Shown here in pieces: positions 15,812 to 22,864 of a DNA stretch of 23,247 bases. The stretch lies in contig JANLSD010000007.1 of NCBI GenBank assembly GCA_031362245.1, forward strand, positions 1 to 23,247, given 5' to 3'. Position 1 is the stretch's first letter. The number at the start of each line of letters is the position of its first letter. The notes beneath the pieces are model-generated. The model worked only from the letters and a program-made list of their open reading frames with translations, was not told where the DNA came from and made no database searches. This stretch comes from JAAURS01 sp031362245 (lineage in GTDB: Bacteria > Cyanobacteriota > Cyanobacteriia > Thermosynechococcales > Thermosynechococcaceae). A program made the position numbers and the translations under genes.

Positions 15812-17026
15812 TTATATCTGGATATTGAGCACCTGATCGCTGCGGCTAATGGGATTGATGCGAGATTTGCTGAACCCTAGCACTGCGATCGCACTCATCA
15901 AAGACATTAACCCCACAACCCACCCTGGAAATAGAGGGACTTGGATTGCAACAGAGATATATATATTAAACAGCGCACCAGCCAGTGCAGCGCCACCAAA
16001 GTAAAACCCAATCCCTAAACCCCCTCTAGAAAGGGGCACCATATTCAACGCAAAGGGAATTGTTCCAACGCCAATTCCGCTCATCCCTAGCCCTAACAGC
16101 AGGATTGCGGCAAAGCGTACCATCTGCAAAGGTACCATTAACAAACCAAAGCCTAAACTTAAAACCCCTAAGCCCAGCATCATGGTTTTGATATTGCCCC
16201 AGCGCTGTGCCGCCCAGCCAATGGGTAACACCGTCACCAGTTGTACCCCTAAAAACAAGGTCAACAGCAAAGGCGCTTGCTCCTTCCCAATTAGGCCAAT
16301 CATCTGCTGCGTCAAAATAACGCCGAGGGTAATCGTGCTTCCGGTCAGGGCAATTAAGCCCAGGTTTTGCGGAGACGGTTTCTGTTTGTCTGAGGCGATC
16401 GCCAAGAACTTGACCTGAGCGGGTTGACTCCAATTCAATACCGTTGCTGAGAGCAGCAAAATAATAGAGCTAATGGCAAACGCTGGCCCTGCACCCAGCC
16501 CTTTCATAATTTCTTTAGACGCTGGTAATGCTAGGGTTCCCGCGATGGTACCGACCAGCGTTAATACGCTTGCTGCATAGGGCCAGTCCTGTTGACAGGC
16601 AAATTCACCCAATCGGGCGAGCATGGGTGAGCGGAACATCGCCATCGCGATCGCCCACAGAACAACGACTGACACAAATACCCACCGGATAAAGCTTTCA
16701 GGGCTTCTCAGTAGAACGATACCTGGCAGCAGCAGAAAAAGTGCCGAAGCAATCAGTACGCCAATGGTGACAAAGGGCGCTCGTAATCCCCATAAAGTCT
16801 TGAGACGATCTGACAAACTGCCAAAGAGTGGCTCAACCAAAACCGCCAAAAACCCTTCGATCGCCAAAATAATAATCGCTGCCCCTTTGGGAAAGCCAAA
16901 CTGTCCCAGAAGGTCAGGAATATAGAGACGATACACAATCCAACACAGGATAATGGCACCTTGCATGAGCGCCATCGCCAGTACAGGCTGCCAATAGGTC
17001 TTTGACGGTACGGAGGAAGAAGTCAT
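15812..17026 (-). CDS. MFS transporter
   Basis: The 404-residue protein is hydrophobic throughout, with about twelve predicted helices, and carries the MFS loop 2-3 signature in EPLFGSLSDRLKTLWGLRAPF (read as GSLSDR followed by GLRAPF, about 67-84). The substrate is not evident; members of the general cyanobacterial group have been likened to sugar or drug carriers. The gene starts at ATG 17026, 39 bases after the stop of the phospholipase-like gene and on the same strand as the ABC operon, so it may be the last gene of that transcript. No ribosome site is obvious. A link to guanidine (uptake or efflux) is only suggested by position. Confidence 0.85.
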   Translation of the reverse strand: MTSSSVPSKTYWQPVLAMALMQGAIILCWIVYRLYIPDLLGQFGFPKGAAIIILAIEGFLAVLVEPLFGSLSDRLKTLWGLRAPFVTIGVLIASALFLLLPGIVLLRSPESFIRWVFVSVVVLWAIAMAMFRSPMLARLGEFACQQDWPYAASVLTLVGTIAGTLALPASKEIMKGLGAGPAFAISSIILLLSATVLNWSQPAQVKFLAIASDKQKPSPQNLGLIALTGSTITLGVILTQQMIGLIGKEQAPLLLTLFLGVQLVTVLPIGWAAQRWGNIKTMMLGLGVLSLGFGLLMVPLQMVRFAAILLLGLGMSGIGVGTIPFALNMVPLSRGGLGIGFYFGGAALAGALFNIYISVAIQVPLFPGWVVGLMSLMSAIAVLGFSKSRINPISRSDQVLNIQI

Positions 17027-17065
17027 GAGACGCTGTACTCACTATTGCCAAGCTTCTAGAGCAAT

Positions 17066-17800
17066 CTATTTCCCAAATGCTTGGACGGCTGAAGCCAGTG
17101 CCCATTTCACAACGGTACTGGTTCTCCCCTGGCGATCGCTCAATAATTGCCGCTCAGAACGACTGGCAAAAGTCCAGGTCTTAGAAAATGAATTGCGGTT
17201 GTTGTAATTGGGCGCATCGACATGTGCCCAATCTTTGCTCAATGCATAGTATTGAGAAGGGTCTGGAAAACCAGGATCTTGACGATTGATATTAGAAAAA
17301 CTGGGCTTCCAGTTAGAAAGCCCCATAAATTCAAAATTATCAAATTCTGTCAAATTGCCTTGGTGAATCACATTATTCGCATGGGCAGGAACCCCCATAT
17401 CTTCAATCATGTGAAGCATAATGCCCGTCACAAAGTAAGCCTGATTTTTATTGCCCTGTTGATAGGCCAATAAACTATCTTGCCACCATCCCTGAATATC
17501 ATCGCAGCCTGCATTGGTGCCTTTATGCTGGATTCGCTTAGCATTTAGGTCAACGCCGTACTGTGTGCCAGAAACCGGAAGTTCATGGAGTTCAGTATTC
17601 GCACCTTCCACAATCTGGGTTCTGTACTGCTGTAGTTCTGGCGTTTGCGCTTTGAGCTGATCGATCGCCCATTCAGTCAGGTAGCTATGGGTTGGATTCC
17701 AGTGTTGGCTATCCCAAGCCATAGCCTGAAGTGGATGCAAAATAGTGCCAAACACCACTACAGTAATCGCCAATCCAGAGCGCAATCCTAAGTTATTCAT
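17066..17800 (-). CDS. Secreted zinc-dependent phospholipase C / P1-nuclease-like protein
   Basis: The 244-residue protein has a signal peptide (residues 1-28, ending QAMA) and a mature part that would start with Trp29 (WDSQHWNPTHSYL). In bacterial zinc phospholipases C the mature N-terminal Trp itself binds a zinc ion, and here the following THSYL supplies the next His (38). The core motif HMIEDMGVPAH gives His130, Asp134 and His140 with exactly the family spacing (H-x3-D-x5-H). It could cleave phospholipids or phosphodiesters outside the cytoplasm; the substrate is unknown. The ATG at 17800 is preferred over GTG 17809. It follows the ABC ATPase gene by 57 bases and precedes the MFS gene by 39, all on the minus strand, so it may be expressed from the guanidine-riboswitch transcript. 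Confidence 0.82.
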   Translation of the reverse strand: MNNLGLRSGLAITVVVFGTILHPLQAMAWDSQHWNPTHSYLTEWAIDQLKAQTPELQQYRTQIVEGANTELHELPVSGTQYGVDLNAKRIQHKGTNAGCDDIQGWWQDSLLAYQQGNKNQAYFVTGIMLHMIEDMGVPAHANNVIHQGNLTEFDNFEFMGLSNWKPSFSNINRQDPGFPDPSQYYALSKDWAHVDAPNYNNRNSFSKTWTFASRSERQLLSDRQGRTSTVVKWALASAVQAFGK

Positions 17801-17812
17801 AAGGTACACAAT

Positions 17813-17830
17813 ACTTGAAAGCCTTCAAGT
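17813..17830 (-). other. Hairpin in front of the phospholipase-like gene
   Basis: ACTTGAA (17813-17819) and TTCAAGT (17824-17830) form a 7-bp stem with a 4-base loop, 12 bases upstream of the ATG at 17800. There is no T-run after it on the minus strand, so it is not a strong terminator. It could affect ribosome access or mark an RNA-processing site between the ABC genes and the downstream pair. Confidence 0.4.
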
Positions 17831-17857
17831 GAATTAAACCTATCCTCAAGAATAAAT

Positions 17858-18631
17858 CTAAACCGCAGCCAGTGCCTCTTTCCCGTGCTGACGCATAAGA
17901 TCCATCAGTTCATCGCGGTAGTTATGAAAGCTAGAGTGGCGCTTGACGCTGCTATTGCGATTCGGCAGACTAATCGTCATCTCTTTGCGCACGGTGCCAG
18001 GACGAGCACCTAAAGCATAAATCCGATTGGCGAGAAAAATCGCTTCCTCCACATCATGGGTGATCATAAAAATCGTGATGTTGGTGCGGTTCCACAAGTC
18101 CAGCATAAATTCATGCATCGATTCCTTGGTGTGGATATCTAGCGCCCCAAAGGGTTCGTCCATCAGTAGCACCTTGGGTTCCGAGGCAAGGGCACGGGCG
18201 ATCGCCACCCGTTGCTTCATCCCCCCCGAAAGCTGCTTGGGCAAAGCCTTCGCAAACTGGGTTAAGCCCACCACACTCAGGTAATAGCTCGCCTGCTCCC
18301 GTCGCACCTTCTTAGGCACACCCAACAGCTTCAGTCCAAACTCCGTATTTTGCTGCACGTTCATCCAGGGGTAGAGCGTATAGTGCTGAAACACCATGCC
18401 ACGGTCTGGCCCAGGCCCCGTAATGACCTTGTTATCAATTCTTACCTCCCCAGAGGTAGGCCGATCCAGTCCCGCAATCTGCCGCAGTAACGTAGACTTG
18501 CCAGACCCTGAAGCACCCACCGCGCAGATAAACTCCCCCTGTTCAATCTCCATATTGATATCTTTTAAGACCACCAACGGGCCATGCTTGGTCGCAAAGT
18601 TTTTGTTTAGAGAATTAATTTTTAGATACAT
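17858..18631 (-). CDS. ABC transporter ATP-binding protein, NitT/TauT type (probable guanidine uptake)
   Basis: This 257-residue ATPase powers the transporter encoded by the two genes upstream. All nucleotide-binding motifs are intact: Walker A GASGSGKST (39-47), Q-loop Gln82, signature LSGGM (134-138), Walker B KVLLMDEP (153-160) and the H-loop His192. The sequence PGPDRGMVFQHYTLYPW is characteristic of the nitrate/sulfonate/taurine group. ATG 18631 has GAGG 9 bases upstream. The gene follows the permease gene by 76 bases. Substrate assignment to guanidine is inferred from the riboswitch that precedes the operon, not from this protein, since these ATPases look alike across substrates. Confidence 0.93.
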   Translation of the reverse strand: MYLKINSLNKNFATKHGPLVVLKDINMEIEQGEFICAVGASGSGKSTLLRQIAGLDRPTSGEVRIDNKVITGPGPDRGMVFQHYTLYPWMNVQQNTEFGLKLLGVPKKVRREQASYYLSVVGLTQFAKALPKQLSGGMKQRVAIARALASEPKVLLMDEPFGALDIHTKESMHEFMLDLWNRTNITIFMITHDVEEAIFLANRIYALGARPGTVRKEMTISLPNRNSSVKRHSSFHNYRDELMDLMRQHGKEALAAV

Positions 18632-18707
18632 TGGATGTTACCTCTGAATAAAATGGGGGCATTATAGATTGGGGACATTGATTAAGAGCAGGACACCGCT
18701 TGCCAAA

Positions 18708-19553
18708 CTATCGTTTTTGGCTGGCCCATTTACAGGACACACGCAGTAAATACTGAAACAGCAAATCAAACGAGAGGCCAATTACACCAATCACAATTAG
18801 GCCCACAAAAATTTCATCGGTTTTAAGGAACCGACCTGCAACGCTAATGCGACGGCCTAAGCCCTCGGTAGCGGCAATTAGTTCGGATACAATCACCAAC
18901 TGCCAAGCGGCAGCAAGATTGATGCGGCATGCATCCAAAATGCCAGGTAAAACGTAGGGAAAAATCACCTGTAGCAGGGTCGAGATCCGGTTGCCACCCA
19001 ATATAAAAGTTGACTCAATCAGATCCTTAGGAACAAACTTAACCGTATCCATCACCATCAAAGAATTAAAGAAGAACACGCCAATAAAAATCAGCATTAT
19101 CTTAGGTTCTTCGCCAATCCCCAAATAGAGAATTAGAAGCGGAATAAACGCAGGGGCAGGCATATAGCGCACCAGTCCAAACAGCGGCTCCAGTAAAGCG
19201 CGAATACTGGCAAAACTGCCCATCAACACGCCCACAGGGATAGAGAGCAGCGCCGCCATGCAAAACCCCACCCCAACCCGCCAAAGGCTAGCCACCGTAT
19301 CTTGCTGTAATTCTCCTGAATTCCAGAGTCGTTCAAAGGCAGTAATGACTTGCCCTGGAGAAGGCAAAAACTTAGGATCGACATTGCCTAAGGTTGTCAC
19401 TAACCACCACAGCACCAGCGGAATCCCAATAGACGCCACCACCAGCACCGTATTCAGATGGGCCGGGATATCTTCAGCCAGTCTCCAAAACAATGTCGGG
19501 CGGAGGGTCTTAGGTTTTATGTATATTTGAATCGATTCTGGGTCTTGGGGCAT
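18708..19553 (-). CDS. ABC transporter permease, NitT/TauT type (probable guanidine uptake)
   Basis: The 281-residue inner-membrane protein has about six helices and the segment PAPAFIPLLILYLGIGEEPKI (residues around 130-150), the EAA-type loop that docks on the ATPase, as in SsuC, TauC and NrtB. Further typical pieces are FLPSPGQVI and IVSELIAATEGLGRRI. It forms the channel for the substrate delivered by the lipoprotein encoded upstream. The gap to that gene is 99 bases and contains a strong hairpin (19589-19616), which could lower permease expression relative to the binding protein. No clear ribosome site precedes ATG 19553. Confidence 0.93.
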   Translation of the reverse strand: MPQDPESIQIYIKPKTLRPTLFWRLAEDIPAHLNTVLVVASIGIPLVLWWLVTTLGNVDPKFLPSPGQVITAFERLWNSGELQQDTVASLWRVGVGFCMAALLSIPVGVLMGSFASIRALLEPLFGLVRYMPAPAFIPLLILYLGIGEEPKIMLIFIGVFFFNSLMVMDTVKFVPKDLIESTFILGGNRISTLLQVIFPYVLPGILDACRINLAAAWQLVIVSELIAATEGLGRRISVAGRFLKTDEIFVGLIVIGVIGLSFDLLFQYLLRVSCKWASQKR

Positions 19554-19588
19554 GGCACTATATCCCGTGGGGTAAGGGGCATCTGCTC

Positions 19589-19616
19589 ACAGAGGCACAA
19601 GGGTTTGTGCCTCTGT
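19589..19616 (-). other. Intercistronic hairpin between binding-protein and permease genes
   Basis: ACAGAGGCACAA (19589-19600) pairs perfectly with its complement at 19605-19616, leaving a 4-base loop. On the minus strand no T-run follows, so it is not a classical terminator. Stable hairpins after the binding-protein gene commonly protect that part of an ABC-transporter mRNA and give excess binding protein. Confidence 0.65.
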
Positions 19617-19652
19617 CAAAAATGGCGGATAGGCGTTGCTGGAGAAATCGTC

Positions 19653-20702
19653 TTAAGATTTCTTGGCTTTTTTGGCATAGGCTTTGACAAAGCGATCGTC
19701 AAAGATTTTGCTGGTTTCCGGCGTGGTCTTCGCCAAGCCCACCTCATTGAGGAACTTACTCATGGTCTTTGCCGCAAAGGGAAGAGACGTCATGGTGCTA
19801 CCAGGCTCAAACGCCTTGATATTCTCTTCAACCGTAAAAATTTTGGTACCATCGGCGTAGGCTTTATATTCATCAAGACTTACACCCGCTCGCTTTGCCA
19901 TAATTTCATTGGCTTTAGCGGGATTCGCTTTAATGTAGTCGAGGGTTCCAAACCAAGAATCGACCATTGCCTGAACTTTTTCTGGATGCTCAGATACAAA
20001 CTTGCGGGGGAAGACAAGGTGGTCAGAAATGGAGCCAGGAAAATCTTTGGAGCTGAACAATTCTTTGCTGCCCTTAAGCTTCAGCGCCTGAGTGGTAAAA
20101 GGGGCAAACACTGCCACAGCATCCACTTGACCGCCCACAAATGCGGCAGCGGCCTTGCCAGTTTCAAGGGGCACAAACTTAATATCTTTGGGGCTTAGAC
20201 CCGCTTTCTTTAGTCCTTGCAACAGTAAGAAGTGATCGACGGTTCCTTCTTCGGCTGCAACTTTTTTACCTTTTAAGTCGGCAACAGATTTAATGCCTTC
20301 ACGAGCAATGATTTTGTCATTGCCAGTGGAGTTGTCATTGACTAACACAATCACCTGCTCTGCTCCGCCCGCGATGGAGCTGACGGTATCACCCAGGGTT
20401 TGGCTATTGGCATCAATTTGTCCCGCGTTGAGAGTACTGATGGACTCTAAATAGCCATCAAACCATTTCGCCTCAACCGGAACGTTATTTTTCTTGAAAA
20501 TACCTTCTTCTTGCGCAACCTGCCAAGGAAACCAACCCGGCCATGCACTAAATCCTAACCGCACAGATCCGGCTGCGGCGGTGGGTGATGCGCCCGTATC
20601 GGTTCCGGTTTTCATCTGAGAAGCAGGGTTTGAACAGCCCACCATAAGGGGCAAGGTAGCGCAAAATAGCGCGACATAAGACAAGGGAGAATGTACTTGC
20701 AT
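19653..20702 (-). CDS. ABC transporter substrate-binding lipoprotein, NMT1/NitT-TauT type (probable guanidine binding)
   Basis: The 349-residue protein has a lipoprotein signal (Cys23 in MVGC), a short Thr/Ala-rich linker and an NMT1-like two-lobed binding domain starting at VRLGFSAWPGWFPWQVAQ (read in parts; GWFPW at 56-60). The motif resembles the GWMPW-type segment of binding proteins associated with urea carboxylase and guanidine genes. Other pieces are SQTLGDTVSS, VAAEEGTVDHFLL and VDAVAVFAPFT, all ordinary for this fold. It is the first gene after a guanidine-I riboswitch, so it most likely captures guanidinium in the periplasm, possibly as a nitrogen source. No guanidine hydrolase or urea carboxylase gene is present in this window. 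ATG 20702 lacks a strong ribosome site. Confidence 0.9.
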   Translation of the reverse strand: MQVHSPLSYVALFCATLPLMVGCSNPASQMKTGTDTGASPTAAAGSVRLGFSAWPGWFPWQVAQEEGIFKKNNVPVEAKWFDGYLESISTLNAGQIDANSQTLGDTVSSIAGGAEQVIVLVNDNSTGNDKIIAREGIKSVADLKGKKVAAEEGTVDHFLLLQGLKKAGLSPKDIKFVPLETGKAAAAFVGGQVDAVAVFAPFTTQALKLKGSKELFSSKDFPGSISDHLVFPRKFVSEHPEKVQAMVDSWFGTLDYIKANPAKANEIMAKRAGVSLDEYKAYADGTKIFTVEENIKAFEPGSTMTSLPFAAKTMSKFLNEVGLAKTTPETSKIFDDRFVKAYAKKAKKS

Positions 20703-20887
20703 AGATTTTATTAATGGGGAATTTGATTAAGAAAATCAGAAGGGGAGGGACAGCGCTCAGATTACAGCTAAAGGACACAAATTGCATCATTGGCTACACA
20801 ACACTAGCAAACTGTTTTGGATTCATCCATGTTTTTCTCTCAACAAAATTTATTCCTAAACACTGGGATCCAAAAAGTAAGCCAAAT

Positions 20888-20943
20888 AAAAAAAGCCCTA
20901 GAAAAAGCATTCAGCTTAGCGTGCTGAAACTTCTCCCGGGCTT
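20888..20943 (-). terminator. Riboswitch-controlled intrinsic terminator
   Basis: On the minus strand AAGCCC (20943-20938) pairs with GGGCTT (20898-20893), AGAAG pairs with the CTTTTTCT region, and an inner stem joins TTCAGC and GCTGAA. A run of seven T residues follows (20894-20888). Its 5' arm is the GCCCGGGAGA end of the aptamer, so aptamer and terminator cannot form together. Confidence 0.85.
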
Positions 20944-21068
20944 TTCTCCCTCCGTGGAACTAGATTGTTATGAGCCAAATCTCACGGAATCTAGTTTGCT
21001 TCTCTCGGACCAGCATCTTAGTGAAAAAGGCGCAGGGGCATCATTTCAAAAAGACCGGAACCCTAGAA
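20932..21068 (-). ncRNA. Guanidine-I (ykkC) riboswitch aptamer
   Basis: Read 5' to 3' on the minus strand, the region has the conserved blocks of the guanidine-I class in order: CTAGGGTTCCGG (21066-21055), GGTCCGAGAGAAG (21011-20999), a variable stem formed by AACTAGATT and AATCTAGTT (20996-20988 with 20966-20958), and CCACGGAGGGAGAAAAGCCC followed by GGGAGA (20957-20932). These blocks are known to bind guanidinium. Since the last block also forms the terminator's 5' arm, ligand binding should prevent termination and switch on the ABC transporter genes. The call is made from conserved sequence and spacing, without a covariance search. Confidence 0.95.
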
Positions 21069-21098
21069 GCGTTGGGTTGTAAGATCTAAAAGTTTTGA

Positions 21099-21127
21099 TT
21101 TATAAGTGGTTTTAAGGGTGGTTTGAA
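21099..21127 (-). promoter_or_regulatory. Candidate promoter for the riboswitch leader
   Basis: On the minus strand TTCAAA (21127-21122) and TATAAA (21104-21099) are separated by exactly 17 bases. Transcription would begin near 21092, about 25 bases before the first conserved aptamer block, which fits a riboswitch leader. Confidence 0.4.
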
Positions 21128-21187
21128 CGTTAGATAAAATTTTGAGCTTCCCTAATCTAGAAATAGCAGGCTAAATTAATCAAATTT

Positions 21188-21201
21188 GTATTGACTACTA
21201 C
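21188..21201. promoter_or_regulatory. NtcA-type binding site, GTA-N8-TAC
   Basis: GTATTGACTACTAC is a perfect GTA-N8-TAC, preceded by T as in the extended consensus TGTA. NtcA is the global nitrogen regulator of cyanobacteria. The site lies between the divergent guanidine transporter operon and the oxidoreductase gene. A TAN3T -10 box at the ideal 22-base spacing is imperfect on both strands, so the target promoter is uncertain. Confidence 0.45.
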
Positions 21202-21239
21202 TAAATCGTTTGTTGTGACAGTAAGGATGCGGGGTACGG

Positions 21240-22784
21240 GTGAAAAATAACAGCGTCGATGTTGTTGTGATTGGGAGCGGCATTGGTGGCTTAAGCTGTG
21301 CTGCTCTGCTGGCACGCTATGGATTTGAGGTGATGGTCTGTGAAAGCCACGCTATCCCTGGGGGTGCTGCCCATGCCTTTGAGCGAGACGGATTTACCTT
21401 CGATTCTGGGCCTTCGCTTTACTCTGGTTTGTCCTACAGCCCTTCCCCCAATCCATTGCGTCATGTGCTGGATGCCATTGGCGAGGATCTGCCTTGGAAA
21501 ACCTATGATGCCTGGGGATGTTTGTTGCCAGAAGGTGATTTCTCGGCAAAGGTAGGTGCGGAGCCGTTTTATGAGGTGTTGGCAAGGCTACGGGGAGCTA
21601 AAGCGGTGGAAGAGTGGCGATTGCTCCAAGCCGTGATGGAGCCGTTAGGGAAAGCGGCGATCGCCGTCCCCCCTGCCGCCATCCGGTCTGACCTAGGGGC
21701 TGTGCTGACGATGGCACCCTTTGGTACGGCGCTACTGCAACAGGTCGCGAGTCTTTCTAAGCTAACTGGCCCGTTCAGTAACATCTTGGATAGTGTGGTC
21801 AGCGATCCGTTTATCCGCAACTGGCTTGATTTACTGTGCTTTATGCTGTCGGGCTTGCCTGCCAAGGGCACCATCACTGCCGAAATTGCCTTTATGTTTG
21901 CCGATTGGTACCGACCAGGGGTGGTGCTAGATTATCCCGTCGGCGGCAGTGGCGCTTTGGTGAATGCGCTGGTGCGCGGACTCCAGCGGCGCGGAGGCAA
22001 GCTTAAGCTCAACGCCCATGTAGAGCAAATCTTAGTAGAAGGCAACCGTGCAGTAGGCGTGAAGCTTCGCAACGGTGAAGAGATTCGGGCGCGACGGGCT
22101 GTAGTGTCTAACGCCGTGATTTGGGATACGCTCAAGCTGCTGCCGGAGGGGGCGGTGCCAAAATCCTATGCGGGGAAGGGTGAAGCAACGCCTGAGTGCG
22201 AAAGCTTTATGCACTTACATTTGGGCATTGATAGAGCCAACTTACCACCGGATTTGGAGTGCCACTACATTGTGGTCAATGATTGGGAGGTGGGCGTCAC
22301 CGCCCCTCAAAACGTGATCGCAATTTCCATTCCATCGTTGCTAGATCCAGCCTTAGCGCCACCTGGAAAACACACCATCCACGTCTACACCCCTGCGACA
22401 GAACCCTACAGCTTGTGGAAGGGGCTAGATCGCAGCAGTGAAGCTTACGCCAAGCTAAAGGTAGAAAGAGCTGAAGTCATGTGGAAAGCGTTGGAGCGCA
22501 TCATCCCAGATATCCGTTCCCGATGTGAGGTGACGCTGGTGGGCACACCCCTCACCCATAAGCGATTTTTACGCCGCCATAATGGTACCTATGGGCCTGG
22601 GGTGTGGGCAGGCCAGGGGATTTTGCCAGGGCCAAAGACACCATTGCGGGGCTTATTTTGCTGTGGAGACTCTAGTTTTCCTGGGATTGGGCTGCCTGCG
22701 GTGGCGGCGAGCGGCATGATTGCGGCCAATGCGATCGCCCCACTCCACAAACATCGAGCACTCCTTAAAGACTTGGGTTTTTAA
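21240..22784 (+). CDS. FAD-dependent oxidoreductase, phytoene desaturase / carotenoid isomerase-like
   Basis: The 514-residue protein opens with the dinucleotide-binding motif VVVIGSGIGGLSCAALLARYG (glycines at 12, 14, 16 and 17), then ESHAIPGGAAHAFERDGFTFDSG in the order typical of CrtI, CrtO and CrtH/CRTISO. The C-terminus has GLFCCGDSSFPGIGLPAVAASG, the FAD-contacting tail. The best description is a carotenoid- or retinol-saturase-like redox enzyme; membrane association is expected, substrate unknown. It begins at GTG 21240, the only candidate because a TAA lies in frame at 21222; AAGGA is 13 bases upstream, a little far. It is divergent from the guanidine transporter operon, and a second family member is cut by the left window edge. 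Confidence 0.9.
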   Translation: MKNNSVDVVVIGSGIGGLSCAALLARYGFEVMVCESHAIPGGAAHAFERDGFTFDSGPSLYSGLSYSPSPNPLRHVLDAIGEDLPWKTYDAWGCLLPEGDFSAKVGAEPFYEVLARLRGAKAVEEWRLLQAVMEPLGKAAIAVPPAAIRSDLGAVLTMAPFGTALLQQVASLSKLTGPFSNILDSVVSDPFIRNWLDLLCFMLSGLPAKGTITAEIAFMFADWYRPGVVLDYPVGGSGALVNALVRGLQRRGGKLKLNAHVEQILVEGNRAVGVKLRNGEEIRARRAVVSNAVIWDTLKLLPEGAVPKSYAGKGEATPECESFMHLHLGIDRANLPPDLECHYIVVNDWEVGVTAPQNVIAISIPSLLDPALAPPGKHTIHVYTPATEPYSLWKGLDRSSEAYAKLKVERAEVMWKALERIIPDIRSRCEVTLVGTPLTHKRFLRRHNGTYGPGVWAGQGILPGPKTPLRGLFCCGDSSFPGIGLPAVAASGMIAANAIAPLHKHRALLKDLGF

Positions 22785-22864
22785 CCCATTTGCCAGCCCA
22801 TCGTTTAGGCTAGTTAGAAAGGTTAAGAATTAATAGGATGAGTTGTTGCAGTGATGCAAAACCT

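Larger units (their letters stand above)
20703..21239. other. Long leader and divergent promoter region of the guanidine transporter operon
   Basis: These 537 bases contain no gene. From right to left on the minus strand they hold a possible NtcA site (21188-21201), a candidate promoter (21099-21127), the guanidine-I aptamer (20932-21068), its overlapping terminator (20888-20943), and about 185 further leader bases before the binding-protein ATG in which I see no conserved element. Confidence 0.8.

Noticed and set aside
19458..20198. A 246-codon open frame on the plus strand
   Set aside because: It lies antisense to the binding-protein and permease genes, has no family likeness, and crosses the intercistronic hairpin; it is a shadow frame.
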